Assembly: GCA_963766375.1 (NCBI GenBank)
Contig: CAVXZG010000013.1
Location: 124,001 to 188,000, forward strand
Source of the DNA: AC-32 sp963766375
GTDB lineage: Bacteria; Actinomycetota; Thermoleophilia; Gaiellales; Gaiellaceae
Length of the DNA stretch: 64,000 nucleotides
Direction: 5' to 3'
Notes under the pieces: generated by a model
Told to the model about the DNA's origin: nothing
Databases searched by the model: none
The model's input: only the letters and a program-made list of their open reading frames with translations
Position numbers and translations under genes: made by a program
In this document: one piece after another, positions 38,517-47,235 of the stretch
Numbering within the stretch: the stretch's first letter is position 1
How the letters are laid out: each line of letters begins with the position of its first letter

Positions 38517-40934
38517 ATGGAGCCGCTCTACAAGCCCCGAGGCGTCGAGGAACGCTGGCAGCGCACGTGGGAGGAGGAGGGTCTCTACAACGCGGAGCCC
38601 GGCACTGGCCGCGAGACATTCGTCGTCGCGCATCCGCCGCCGAACGTCACGGGCGCGCTCCACACGGGCCATGCGCTCCAGATTTCCCTGGCCGACCTGC
38701 TCGTCCGCTGGCACCGCATGCGCGGCTTCGAGACCGCCTTCCTGACCGGCTACGACCACGCCGGGATCTCGACCCAGAACGCCGTCGAGAAGCACCTCGT
38801 CGAGCAGGGCACCTCCCGCGAGGAGGTCGGCCGCGAACGCTTCGTGGAGATCGTCTGGGACTGGCTGCGGCAGTACGGCGGGACGATCATGAGCCAGTTC
38901 AGGCGCATGGGAGCCTCGATGGACTACCGGCGCGAGCGGTTCACGATGGACGACGCGTACGTCCGGGCGGTGATGCGCTTCTTCGTCCACCTCTACCGCA
39001 AGGGCTGGATCTACCGCGCGAACCGGATCATCAACTGGTGCCCGTACCACGCGACGTCGCTGTCGGATCTCGAGCTCGTGCACGAGGAGGTGGATGATGC
39101 GCTGACCTACGTGCGGTACCCGTTCGCGGACGATCCCGAGGATGGAGTCACGATCGCGACGGCGCGTCCAGCGACGATCCTGGCAGACGTAGCCGTCGCC
39201 GTGAGCCCGGGCGACGAGCGCTGGCGCCAGGCCGTGGGGCGCGAGGTGGTCGTTCCGTTCGCCGAGCGCTCGGTGCCCGTGATCGAGGACGAGCGGGTCG
39301 ATCCGGAGTTCGGCACGGGTGCTCTCAAGGTGACGCCCGGGCACGATCCGCTCGATTTCGAGATCGGCCGCACGCACGAGCTTCCCGAGCTGACGGTGAT
39401 CGGCCCCGACGGGCGCATGAACGACGCTGCCGGCGAGCTCGCCGGGCTGACCCAGGACGAGGCAGAGGAACGGATCCTCGCCTGGATCCGCGACCGCGGC
39501 CTGCTGGTCAAGCGCGAGGCTTACCGGCACTCGATCGCGCTCTGCGAGCGCTGCAAGAGCCGGATTGAGCCGCTGATCTCGCTGCAGTGGTGGTGCCGCA
39601 TGGACGAGCTGAAGCAACCTGCGCTCGCCGCCCTACGCGACAACCGCGTGCGCTACCACCCGCCCTCGCAGCACCGCTACGCAATCGACTCGCTCGAGAC
39701 GGCGCCCGACTGGAACATCTCGCGACAGATCTGGTGGGGCCACCAGCTCCCGGTCTGGGAGTGCCCCGACGGGCACGTCACGGTCGAGGAGACGGAGCCT
39801 GCAGCGTGCGCCGAATGCGGCTCGACCGAGCTGACGCGCAGTCAGGACGTGCTCGACACCTGGTTCTCATCCGCGCTCTGGCCTTTCGCGATCCTCGGCT
39901 GGCCCGAGGAGACGCCCGAGCTCGAGGCCTGGTACCCCGGCACGCTCAACACGACTGCCCGCGAGATCATCCGCCTCTGGGAGAACCGGATGATCTTCTC
40001 CGGGCTCGAGCTGATGGCCGAGGTTCCCTTCCGGCACGTGATCATCCACACGACGGTGCTCGCCTCAGATGGGCGCCGGATGTCCAAGAGCCTCGGCACC
40101 GGGCTCGACCCGCTCGAGCTGATCGACCGGCACGGCGCCGACTCGACCCGTTACGGGCTGCTGAAGCTGTCGTCTTCGCAGGACGTGCGTTTCTCCGAGG
40201 GCGCGGTCGAGGAGGGGCGCAAGCTGGCGAACAAGCTGTGGAACGTCTCGCGGCTGATCCTCGCCAACGTCGGTGACGCGCGCGCCGAGCAGCGTCCGCG
40301 GGCGCTCGAAGAGCGCTGGATCGCGGCGCGGCTCGACGGGGCGCAGCGCGAGCTCGAGCAGCATCTCGAGGCGTTCGACTTCTCACCCGCGACGAACGTT
40401 CTCTACCACGTCACCTTCGACGACTTCTGCGACTGGTACGCGGAGGCGATCAAGCCTCGCCTCTACCAGGGCGACGCAGACGCCCAGGCGACGGCGCTCG
40501 CGAACCTCGAGCGGTTGCTGAAGCTGCTCCACCCGGTGATGCCGCACGTGACCGAGGAGATCTGGTCGAACCTGCCGGATCGCGAGACGCGCCTGATCGT
40601 CGCCCCGTGGCCGGAGCCGCTTGGGGCCGAAGACGTGGAAGCCGAGTTCGAGCCGATCAGAACGGCAGCCGAGGTCTTCCGTCGCGCCGGCGTGCGCCCG
40701 TCCCTGGAAGGCGAGCAGCAGCGGATCTTCGAGGCGGTGGTGAAGCCTGAGCGCGTCAAGGCCGACGGCGGCAACGTCGACGCCGAGCTGGAGCGGCTGC
40801 GCGGCGAGATCGCCCGCGCCGAGGGCATGCTGGCGAACGAGCGCTTCGTCGGGAATGCACCCGAGGAGGTGGTCGCGGCGGAGCGCGAGAAGCTGGAGCG
40901 GTACCGTCGCGAGCTCGATGCGCTCAGCGCTTGA
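38517..40934 (+). CDS. valS: Valyl-tRNA synthetase
   Basis: 805 residues, class I synthetase for tRNA-Val. HIGH region NVTGALHTGHAL, KMSKS as GRRMSKSLG, editing domain with TARPATILADVAVAV and TPGHDPLDFEIG, anticodon-binding domain, and the short C-terminal coiled coil (GGNVDAELERLRGEIARAEG) typical of ValRS. Starts at ATG 38517 (MEPLYKPRGVEERW), leaderless. The folC start lies inside the last codons (ATG 40918), so the two are translationally coupled. Confidence 0.97.
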   Translation: MEPLYKPRGVEERWQRTWEEEGLYNAEPGTGRETFVVAHPPPNVTGALHTGHALQISLADLLVRWHRMRGFETAFLTGYDHAGISTQNAVEKHLVEQGTSREEVGRERFVEIVWDWLRQYGGTIMSQFRRMGASMDYRRERFTMDDAYVRAVMRFFVHLYRKGWIYRANRIINWCPYHATSLSDLELVHEEVDDALTYVRYPFADDPEDGVTIATARPATILADVAVAVSPGDERWRQAVGREVVVPFAERSVPVIEDERVDPEFGTGALKVTPGHDPLDFEIGRTHELPELTVIGPDGRMNDAAGELAGLTQDEAEERILAWIRDRGLLVKREAYRHSIALCERCKSRIEPLISLQWWCRMDELKQPALAALRDNRVRYHPPSQHRYAIDSLETAPDWNISRQIWWGHQLPVWECPDGHVTVEETEPAACAECGSTELTRSQDVLDTWFSSALWPFAILGWPEETPELEAWYPGTLNTTAREIIRLWENRMIFSGLELMAEVPFRHVIIHTTVLASDGRRMSKSLGTGLDPLELIDRHGADSTRYGLLKLSSSQDVRFSEGAVEEGRKLANKLWNVSRLILANVGDARAEQRPRALEERWIAARLDGAQRELEQHLEAFDFSPATNVLYHVTFDDFCDWYAEAIKPRLYQGDADAQATALANLERLLKLLHPVMPHVTEEIWSNLPDRETRLIVAPWPEPLGAEDVEAEFEPIRTAAEVFRRAGVRPSLEGEQQRIFEAVVKPERVKADGGNVDAELERLRGEIARAEGMLANERFVGNAPEEVVAAEREKLERYRRELDALSA

Positions 40935-42015
40935 CTGGCTGGAGTCGCTGTCGCCGTGGCCGGAGGAGTTCGGCCTCGGCCGCATGCACGCGCTCCTGAC
41001 CGCGCTCGGTGAGCCGCAGCGCGCCTTCCCGGCGATCCACGTCGTCGGGACGAACGGCAAGTCGACGGCGACCCGGCGGGCCGCGGCCTTCCTCGGACGC
41101 GAGGGCGTGCTCGCCGGTGCCTACACCTCGCCGCACGTGGCCGGTTGGAGCGAGCGCGTGCAGGTGGACGGCGAGGACGCCGATCTCGAAGAGGCGCTCG
41201 AGCGCGTTCGCCCTGCCGCCGAGCGGCTCGGGGCGACGCAGTTCGAGGTGCTCACCGCGGCCGCGCTGGCCGAATTTGCCGAAGCGGAAGTCGGGGTGGC
41301 GGTCGTCGAGGCCGGTCTCGGCGGGCGGCTGGATGCGACCAACGTCCTCGCCGCGACGGTGGTCGCGCTGACCAACGTCTCGCTCGACCACACCGACGTG
41401 CTCGGCGAGACCCGCGAGGCGATCGCGGAGGAGAAGCTGGCCGTGGTCACACCGGGTGCGACGGTCGTCCTCGGCGAGCCGGAATGGGACTCGCGCGCGC
41501 GCGCGCGAGGGGCGACCGCCGTCGTCAATGCGAAGGACGTTGGCCGTGCCGCCGCCGAGGCCTTTCTCGGCAGGCCGCTCGAGGGCGAGGTCGAGATCCT
41601 CTTGCCCGGCCGCTTCGAGCAGGTGGGAGACGACGTCTTCGCGGGTGCCCACAACCCGGCCGGGGTGGCCTGGCTGCTCGAGCGGCTCCCGCGGCAGGAC
41701 TACGTGGTGGTGGCGTCGATCCTCGCCGACAAGGACGTCGAGGCGATGCTGGAAGCGCTCGCGACTGCCGGGCGCGCCCTCGTCGCCACCTCCTCGAGGA
41801 GCGCCCGTGCGCTCCCGGCCGACGAGCTCGCCAGGCGTGCGGCTCCGTTCTTCGAGGCGGTCGAGCCCGTCGCCGACCCGGGGGAGGCACTTGCCCGTGC
41901 ACGTGAGCTCGCCGGCGACGACGGCGCCGTCCTCGTGACCGGCTCTCTCTACCTTCTCGCAGACCTCGTTGTCCGACTACAACGCGTACCATGGGGAAGT
42001 TCGGCGAGCGCCTGA
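40918..42015 (+). CDS. folC: Folylpolyglutamate synthase / dihydrofolate synthase
   Basis: 365 residues of the Mur-ligase-like FolC family, adding glutamate to folates and probably dihydropteroate. Motifs: P-loop HVVGTNGKSTATR, TSPHVAGWSERV, EAGLGGRLDATN, TNVSLDHTDVLG and HNPAGVAWLLE. It is shorter than the usual 420-450 residues, mainly in the C-terminal domain, but all motifs expected for ATP and folate binding are present. ATG 40918 overlaps valS by 17 bases. The end overlaps the small membrane peptide gene at 41991. Confidence 0.92.
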   Translation: MRSALDWLESLSPWPEEFGLGRMHALLTALGEPQRAFPAIHVVGTNGKSTATRRAAAFLGREGVLAGAYTSPHVAGWSERVQVDGEDADLEEALERVRPAAERLGATQFEVLTAAALAEFAEAEVGVAVVEAGLGGRLDATNVLAATVVALTNVSLDHTDVLGETREAIAEEKLAVVTPGATVVLGEPEWDSRARARGATAVVNAKDVGRAAAEAFLGRPLEGEVEILLPGRFEQVGDDVFAGAHNPAGVAWLLERLPRQDYVVVASILADKDVEAMLEALATAGRALVATSSRSARALPADELARRAAPFFEAVEPVADPGEALARARELAGDDGAVLVTGSLYLLADLVVRLQRVPWGSSASA

Positions 42016-42104
42016 GCGTCTTCGCGGTGGCCGTCATCGTCGTCGTGACGATCGTCGGCCTCGCGTTTGGCGTCGGGTACCTCGTCGGGAAGCTTCTCCT
42101 CTGA
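41991..42104 (+). CDS. Small single-pass membrane protein (37 aa)
   Basis: ATG 41991 to TGA 42104, 37 residues: MGKFGERLSVFAVAVIVVVT and then IVGLAFGVGYLVGKLLL. A single hydrophobic helix of about 28 residues with a charged N-terminus, no cleavage site. It overlaps the end of folC and precedes the zinc-ribbon membrane protein by 10 bases, so it is probably co-expressed. Function unknown; small membrane helices of this type often sit beside larger membrane partners. Missed easily because of its length. Confidence 0.6.
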   Translation: MGKFGERLSVFAVAVIVVVTIVGLAFGVGYLVGKLLL

Positions 42105-42114
42105 GGGAGGCGCG

Positions 42115-42636
42115 GTGCCTGTACTGGACAACGGACTCTTCGACTTCTTCAGCGCCGGCACCTGGGCGGTGATTCGCAACCTCACGATCTTCTTCGTGGG
42201 CGTCTTCTGGCTCTCGGTCGCGTTCTGGGTCCACAAGGACGCACGCCGCAGGATCGACGATCCCTGGCTCGTCGGGATGGCAACCGTGCTCGGCCTCGTG
42301 CCGCCTTTCGTCGGGGCTCTGATCTACATGCTCTTCCGCCCGCCCGAGTACCTCGAGGACGTGCGCGAGCGGGAGCTCGAGATCAAGGCGATGGAGCAAC
42401 GGCTCTCGCGGCGCCCGGAGATGCACTGCCCGGTTTGCCGCGCTGAGGTGGACGCCTCGTTCCTGATCTGCCCGGTGTGCACCACCCGGCTGCGCCAGTC
42501 GTGCCGGGCCTGCAAGCAGCCGCTCGAGGCCCTCTGGCAGGTCTGCCCGTATTGCGAGACGCCGGTCGAGCCAGTCGCGGTCGAGCTGGGCCCGACGCAA
42601 GCACTGACGCCGCCGCGGCGCGAGCGCAGCGCGTAG
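42115..42636 (+). CDS. Membrane protein with C-terminal double zinc ribbon
   Basis: 173 residues. Two membrane helices at the N-terminus (LTIFFVGVFWLSVAFWVHKD and MATVLGLVPPFVGALIYMLF), then a soluble tail with four CxxC knuckles (CPVCRAE, CPVCTTR, CRACKQP, CPYCETP), a double zinc ribbon (DZR-like). Start GTG 42115 with a GAGGGAGG site just upstream. Family members are conserved in actinobacteria next to folC or ndk, as I recall; function unknown. Its neighbours are the 37-aa membrane peptide and ndk. Confidence 0.8.
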   Translation: MPVLDNGLFDFFSAGTWAVIRNLTIFFVGVFWLSVAFWVHKDARRRIDDPWLVGMATVLGLVPPFVGALIYMLFRPPEYLEDVRERELEIKAMEQRLSRRPEMHCPVCRAEVDASFLICPVCTTRLRQSCRACKQPLEALWQVCPYCETPVEPVAVELGPTQALTPPRRERSA

Positions 42637-42648
42637 CATCCGCCGCCG

Positions 42649-43056
42649 ATGGCGGTGGAGCGAACGCTCGTCCTGATCAAGCCCGACGCGGTCCAGCGGG
42701 GCCTCGCCGGGGAGATCCTCGCGCGCTTCGAGCGGCGTGGCCTGGCGATCCGCGAGGCACGACTCGTCCAGGTCGACCGCGCCCTCGCGGAGCAACACTA
42801 CGCGGAGCACGCCGAGAAGCCGTTCTTCGGCGAGCTGGTCGCGTTCATCACTTCGGCACCGACGCTCGCGCTGGCGCTCGAGGGCGAGTCGGCGATCTCG
42901 GTCGTGCGCACGACGATGGGCGCGACGAACCCCACCGACGCGGCGCCCGGCACGATCCGCGGCGACCTCGCGCTCGCCATGCCCGACAACCTCGTGCACG
43001 GCTCGGACTCGCCGGAGTCGGCGGAGCGTGAGCTGCAGCTGTGGTTCGGTGACTGA
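42649..43056 (+). CDS. ndk: Nucleoside diphosphate kinase
   Basis: 135 residues, transfers phosphate between nucleoside di- and triphosphates. N-terminal ERTLVLIKPDAVQRGLAGEI, catalytic His in DNLVHGSDSPESAERELQLW (the phosphorylated His lies in NLVHGSDS) and the usual length. Start ATG 42649. Its TGA overlaps the GTG start of the methyltransferase, so both are probably translated together. Confidence 0.97.
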   Translation: MAVERTLVLIKPDAVQRGLAGEILARFERRGLAIREARLVQVDRALAEQHYAEHAEKPFFGELVAFITSAPTLALALEGESAISVVRTTMGATNPTDAAPGTIRGDLALAMPDNLVHGSDSPESAERELQLWFGD

Positions 43057-43819
43057 GCCCGACTACGTCGCGGTCAACCGCGAGAGCTGGACGCGCGCCA
43101 ACGCGGAGTACACCGACGCCCGGGCCCGGGAGACATGGGCGCAGGAGGAGATCACCTGGGGCAAGTGGAGCCTTCCCGAGCGCGAGCTCCAGGCGCTGCC
43201 CGACGTGACCGGCAAGGAGATCGTCGAGCTCGGGTGCGGGACCGGGTACTTCGGCGCCTGGCTGAAGCGACACGGCGCGAGCCGCGTCGTCGGCGTCGAC
43301 GTCACGCCCGCCCAGCTCGAGACAGCGAAGCGGTTGAACGAGGAGTTCGGGCTCGGCCTGGAGTTCCTGCTGGAGAACGCCGAGCACACCAGCCTCCCCG
43401 ACTCGTCGTTCGACATCGTCTTTTCCGAGTACGGCGCCTCGATCTGGTGCGACCCGAAACTGTGGCTCGCGGAGGCTGCGCGGCTGCTGCGTCCCGGCGG
43501 CGAGCTGGTCTTCCTCCGTGGCTCGACGCTGCAGATGCTCTGCGCTCCCGACGAAGGCCCGGTGGCCGAGCGGCTGGTGCGCCCGCAGAAGGGGCTGTAC
43601 CGCCTGGAGTGGTTCGACGACGATCCGGCCGTCGAGTTCCAGCCGAGCGTGAGCGAGATGTTCGCTCTGCTGCGGGAGAACGGCTTCGAGCTGCTCGACT
43701 TCCGGGAGCTGTTCGCGCCCGAGGACGCGGCCGACCAGGAGTACTACGACACCGTCCCGGCCGAGTGGGCCAAGCGCTGGCCGGACGAAGAGATCTGGCA
43801 CGCGCGCCTGCGCGCGTGA
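43049..43819 (+). CDS. SAM-dependent methyltransferase
   Basis: 256 residues. Rossmann methyltransferase with the glycine-rich SAM motif IVELGCGTGYFGAWL, acidic VVGVDVTPAQLE, and DIVFSEYGASIW as motif IV, then a lid region LLRPGGELVFLRGST. Substrate unknown. Start GTG 43049 overlaps the ndk stop (8 bases), and its TGA overlaps the maf GTG (GTGA at 43816-43819). It is part of an ndk-methyltransferase-maf operon. Confidence 0.88.
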   Translation: MTEPDYVAVNRESWTRANAEYTDARARETWAQEEITWGKWSLPERELQALPDVTGKEIVELGCGTGYFGAWLKRHGASRVVGVDVTPAQLETAKRLNEEFGLGLEFLLENAEHTSLPDSSFDIVFSEYGASIWCDPKLWLAEAARLLRPGGELVFLRGSTLQMLCAPDEGPVAERLVRPQKGLYRLEWFDDDPAVEFQPSVSEMFALLRENGFELLDFRELFAPEDAADQEYYDTVPAEWAKRWPDEEIWHARLRA

Positions 43820-44407
43820 GCGTCCCGCCGGCACCGCCGCTCCTGCTGGCCTCGCGCTCGCCTCAGCGGCGGGCGATCCTGGAGCAGCTCGGGGTCCCGT
43901 TCGAGGTCGCCCTGCCTCAGTTCGAGGAAGCGGTTGGCGGGGCCGATCCCGCCGAGACCGTGCGTGAGAACGCGCGCGGGAAGGCGCGCTCCGTCGCGGG
44001 AGTCGCCGCCGAGCGGCCGGTGCTCGGCGTGGACACTGAGGTCGTCGTCGAAGGCCGCGTCTTCGGCAAGCCGGGGAACGCCTCCGAGGCCGAGGCGATG
44101 CTGGAGGCGCTCGCGGGGCGGACGCACGAGGTCGTCTCCGGGCTCTGCCTGCTGACGCCTGGGCTGGGAGGAGGTCGAGCACGAGGTGACGCGCGTCTCC
44201 TTCCGCGAGCTCGACGCGCGCGACCTCGCGGCCTACATCGGCACCGGCGAGTGGGAGGGCCGGGCGGGCGCCTATGCCGTCCAGGGCCGGGGCGCGGCTC
44301 TCGTCGAGCGGATCGAAGGCGACTACCTCAACGTGGTGGGCCTGCCGGCGGCCCTGCTCGTGCGGCTGCTGGCCGAGCGTTTCCCGGGCGTCTACGGGTT
44401 CGGCTGA
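43816..44407 (+). CDS. maf: Maf-like nucleotide pyrophosphatase, one frameshift
   Basis: About 196 residues of the Maf/Ham1-like family that hydrolyses non-canonical or canonical dTTP/UTP-type nucleotides. Start VSVPPAPPLLLASRSPQRRA contains the conserved SRSPQRR; later VLGVDTEVVVEGRVFGKP gives the catalytic Asp and GAYAVQGRGAALVERIEGDY the C-terminal signature. The frame slips near 44163 (extra G; corrected reading EEVEHEVTRVSFRELDARD). Last gene of the ndk operon before the REP/RAYT region. Confidence 0.88.
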
Positions 44408-44416
44408 TTCGGGCGT

Positions 44417-44457
44417 GTCCCGGGGTCAGACCCCGGGACGGGGCCGAAAGGGTCACG
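44417..44457 (+). repeat. REP-like palindrome, left copy
   Basis: Perfect palindrome GTCCCGGGGTC-A-GACCCCGGGAC (44417-44439) followed by a GGGGCCGAAAGGGTCACG tail. The right copy (45102-45143) has the same order and orientation (GGCCCGGGGTC, T, GACCCCGG then a CCGGCGG-TT-CCGCCGG hairpin and AAGGGCCACG). The transposase stop codon lies inside this copy. Confidence 0.7.
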
Positions 44458-45019
44458 GCGCCCGCGGACTGGCTGACGCGTCGCGGACAAACTGCCGGAA
44501 CGTCTCTCGCGCCTGTTGCGGGTCCCGGCCGAACTGGTCCAACAGCCAGGCGACCGTGAGGAACGTCGCGCGCTTGACATCGCCAACCACGGCGCGGTAG
44601 CTGCTCCACTTCCACTCGCCCGCGTGTGAGCACAGGCCCGCCCGTACGGGGTTCGCAACGATGTACCTGGCGAGCTCGAGCAGATGGTAGGCGCTCTCTA
44701 CGAGCCGCCCGTAGAACCGACCTTGGAACAGATGCCCGCTGTAGCCGTGCCGTCGGTTGAACCACTGTGCGTACCGACTGTTGAGCCGCTGCATTCCCTC
44801 GGAGATGTTCGGCTCCGGCGTTTCGATCAGGAGATGGAAGTGGTTGGGCATCAGGCAGTAGCCGTGGCACCGCCAGCTGTATTGCCGCACGACGGTTTCC
44901 AGATACTCGATGAAGGCGGAGTAGTCGGTGTCGTCGTGGAAGACCGTCTGCCGACGATTGCCCCTCGAGGTCACGTGGTAGACGCCGCCGGGGACCTGGA
45001 GACGGGGTAGACGCGGCAC
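44453..45019 (-). CDS. REP-associated tyrosine transposase (RAYT, IS200-like Y1 domain)
   Basis: 188 residues from GTG 45019. HUH/Y1 transposase fold with the His pair in MPNHFHLLIETP and the conserved GGVYHVTSRGNR start, SGHLFQGRFYGRLVE and LARYIVANPVRAGLC segments typical of RAYTs. RAYTs process REP sequences and are usually single-copy and not flanked by IS ends. Here the gene is bordered by two REP-like palindromes in direct orientation, as expected for a RAYT-REP unit. A longer frame would start at 45142 inside the right REP, which is unlikely. It sits between maf and mreB. Full-length and apparently intact. Confidence 0.85.
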   Translation of the reverse strand: MPRLPRLQVPGGVYHVTSRGNRRQTVFHDDTDYSAFIEYLETVVRQYSWRCHGYCLMPNHFHLLIETPEPNISEGMQRLNSRYAQWFNRRHGYSGHLFQGRFYGRLVESAYHLLELARYIVANPVRAGLCSHAGEWKWSSYRAVVGDVKRATFLTVAWLLDQFGRDPQQARETFRQFVRDASASPRAP

Positions 45020-45101
45020 GGGAACGATGCTAGGGCGACAGGAGCTAACGAGCCCGGCTCGGAGCTGCTTTCGGCACAGTTCCGGCGTAGTCGCGGGACA
45101 T

Positions 45102-45143
45102 GGCCCGGGGTCTGACCCCGGCGGTTCCGCCGGAAGGGCCACG
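45102..45143 (+). repeat. REP-like palindrome, right copy
   Basis: CCGGGGTC-T-GACCCCGG (45105-45121) and, overlapping its right arm, CCGGCGG-TT-CCGCCGG (45118-45133), then AAGGGCCACG. Same order as the left copy. Confidence 0.7.
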
Positions 45144-45180
45144 TTCCCTGGGCCGAGAGGTCGAAAATGGCTTTCCTAGC

Positions 45181-45186
45181 TACACT
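45181..45186 (+). promoter_or_regulatory. -10 box TACACT of mreB
   Basis: TACACT in CTAGCTACACTCG, 11 bases before ATG 45198. mreC has the same box with the same spacing (46278-46283). Confidence 0.5.
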
Positions 45187-45197
45187 CGACCGACCGG

Positions 45198-46253
45198 ATG
45201 GGTCTTTTGGGGTACTTCAACGGCTTCGGCGGTCGTGACATGGCCGTCGACCTGGGCACAGCGAACACGCTGGTCTACGTTCGAGGGCGCGGAATCGTCC
45301 TTTCCGAGCCAAGCGTGGTCGCGATCGACCAGCGCACGGGCGAGGTTCACGCCGTCGGCGTCGAGGCCAAGCGGATGCTCGGCCGCACCCCGGGGACGAT
45401 CTCCGCGATCCGCCCGCTCAAGGACGGCGTGATCGCCGACTTCGACGTCACCGAGCAGATGCTGCGTCACTTCATCCAGAAGGTGCACCAGCACCGGTTC
45501 GCGCACCCGCGCGTCGTCGTCTGCGTCCCCTCGGGAGTCACGGGTGTCGAGAAGCGCGCGGTCGAGGAGGCGACCCTCAGCGCCGGAGCCCGCCAGGCCT
45601 ACCTGATCGAGGAGCCGATGGCCGCCGCGATCGGCGCCGGGCTCCCGGTCGCCGAGCCCACCGGGAACATGATCGTGGACATCGGCGGCGGCACCACCGA
45701 GGTCGCCGTGATCAGCCTCGGCGGCATCGTCGTCAGCCAGTCGCTCCGCGTCGGCGGGGACGAGATGGACGAGGCGATCATCAGCCACATCAAGTCCGAG
45801 TACAAGCTGCTCGTCGGCCAGCAGACCGCGGAGGAGATCAAGCTCGAGGTCGGTTCCGCCTTCGACCTGAGCGAGGAGGTCCAGGCCGAGGTGCGCGGCC
45901 GCGACATGCTGACCGGCCTGCCGAAGACCGTCGTCCTCAGCTCCGAGGAGGTGCGCCGCGCGCTCGACGGCCCGGTCGGCCAGATCATCGACGCGATCAA
46001 GTCCACGCTCGACAAGACACCGCCCGAGCTCGCGGCCGACATCATGGACCGCGGGATCGTGCTCGCCGGCGGCGGGGCCCTCCTGAACGGCCTCGACGAA
46101 CGGCTCCGGCACGAGACGCAGATGCCGGTCCACCTGGCCGAGAGCCCGCTCACCTGCGTCGCCGTCGGCTCAGGGCGCAGCCTCGAGGAGTTCGAGGCGA
46201 TCCACCGCAGCCAGGCCGCCAAGCGGCGGAACAACCACCGCCCGCGCCACTGA
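45198..46253 (+). CDS. mreB: Rod-shape determining protein MreB (actin homologue)
   Basis: 351 residues. Actin-like ATPase that forms membrane-bound filaments guiding cell-wall synthesis. ATP-binding segments AVDLGTANTLVYVRG (phosphate 1), MIVDIGGGTTEVAVISLGG (phosphate 2) and GIVLAGGGALLNGLDERL (adenosine) are complete, and the length is normal. It begins an mreB-mreC-mreD-mrdA-rodA operon, which suggests a rod-shaped cell with lateral elongation. Own -10 box 11 bases upstream of ATG 45198. Confidence 0.97.
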   Translation: MGLLGYFNGFGGRDMAVDLGTANTLVYVRGRGIVLSEPSVVAIDQRTGEVHAVGVEAKRMLGRTPGTISAIRPLKDGVIADFDVTEQMLRHFIQKVHQHRFAHPRVVVCVPSGVTGVEKRAVEEATLSAGARQAYLIEEPMAAAIGAGLPVAEPTGNMIVDIGGGTTEVAVISLGGIVVSQSLRVGGDEMDEAIISHIKSEYKLLVGQQTAEEIKLEVGSAFDLSEEVQAEVRGRDMLTGLPKTVVLSSEEVRRALDGPVGQIIDAIKSTLDKTPPELAADIMDRGIVLAGGGALLNGLDERLRHETQMPVHLAESPLTCVAVGSGRSLEEFEAIHRSQAAKRRNNHRPRH

Positions 46254-46277
46254 TTAGCGGCCCGCCGGAGTCTTTCC

Positions 46278-46283
46278 TACACT
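46278..46283 (+). promoter_or_regulatory. -10 box TACACT before mreC
   Basis: In CTTTCCTACACTAGG, 11 bases before GTG 46295; possible internal promoter of the mre operon. Confidence 0.4.
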
Positions 46284-46294
46284 AGGTCGTTCTC

Positions 46295-47235
46295 GTGCAA
46301 CGGAACCGCAACGCACGGATTGCGGTCCTGGGGTCCCCCGTTCCTCGCTCCAGGCCGCCTGGGTTGTCCTCCCGCAGTGCCAACGCCCTGAAGCGGCGGA
46401 TCGTGGCGGGTGTACTCGTGCTGCTCTCGCTCGTGCTGATCACGATCTACTTCCGCGAGCCGGCCGGCGGCGGGCTGCACAGCATCCAGAGCGGCGGCGC
46501 CACGGTGCTGCGCCCCTTCGAGGTCGGCGCCGAGCGGATCGCCCGTCCGTTTCGTGACGCCTACGGCTACTTCGCCGGACTGATTCACGCCAAGTCGCAG
46601 AACGCGGAGCTGCGCGCGCAGGTGGACAAGCTCACGCAGCTGTCGATCCAGAACTCGACCGCCGCCGACGAGGCGAACGACCTCAGACGGCAGCTCAACT
46701 ACATCAGCTCGCCCCGCTTCCCGAAGGGCTTCGATCAGGTCACGACCGTCCGTCATCTCCCGCGCCGCCAGGCGAGTTCCAGCAGCAGATCGGGATCGCG
46801 GCGGGCTACACCTCCGGCATCCGCAAGAACGATCCCGTGGTGACCGCGGACGGCCTGGTCGGCCTCGTCACGCAGGTCGCCCACGACTCCGCCGAGGTGA
46901 CCCTCCTGACCGACCCGAACCTCCGGGTCGCCGCGCTCGACCGGAACACCGGAGCTGCGGGGATGCTGAGCCACGGGTCGGGCCGCGGGACGCTCACGCT
47001 CGGCCGCGTTCTGAAGTCCCAGATGCTGAGCGAGGGAGACACGATCGTGACGCAGGGCTTCAAGCTTCGCGATCTGACGTCCCTCTACCCGGAGGGGATC
47101 CTGATCGGCTACGTCAGCGGCGCCTCCCAGAGCGAGATCGACCTCTACTGGCAGGCGCAGGTCTCGCCCAGCGTGCACTTCGACGCCCTGCGCTCCGTGA
47201 TCGTCCTCGTGAAGAAGAAGCGGACCAGCCCGTGA
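46295..47235 (+). CDS. mreC: Rod-shape determining protein MreC, two frameshifts
   Basis: About 312 residues. A short basic N-terminal tail is followed by one membrane helix (IVAGVLVLLSLVLITIYF), a coiled coil (AKSQNAELRAQVDKLTQLSI) and the periplasmic/extracellular beta-domain pair (VTADGLVGLVTQVAHDSAEV, DTIVTQGFKLRDLTSLYPEG). It links MreB to the cell-wall enzymes. Two +1 slips lie at about 46750 and 46770; without them the sequence reads TSVISR, then P(G)EFQQQIGIAAGYTSGIRKN. GTG 46295 start. Ends with the MreD start overlapping. Confidence 0.92.

Noticed and set aside
40918..42015. folC as a truncated pseudogene.
   Set aside because: It is short but all motifs are in one frame and the start is coupled to valS; a shorter C-terminal domain is the simpler reading.
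44453..45142. Longer N-terminus of the RAYT starting at 45142.
   Set aside because: The first 40 residues would be encoded by the REP palindrome and are low-complexity; GTG 45019 starts right before the conserved VPRLPRLQVPGGVYHV region.
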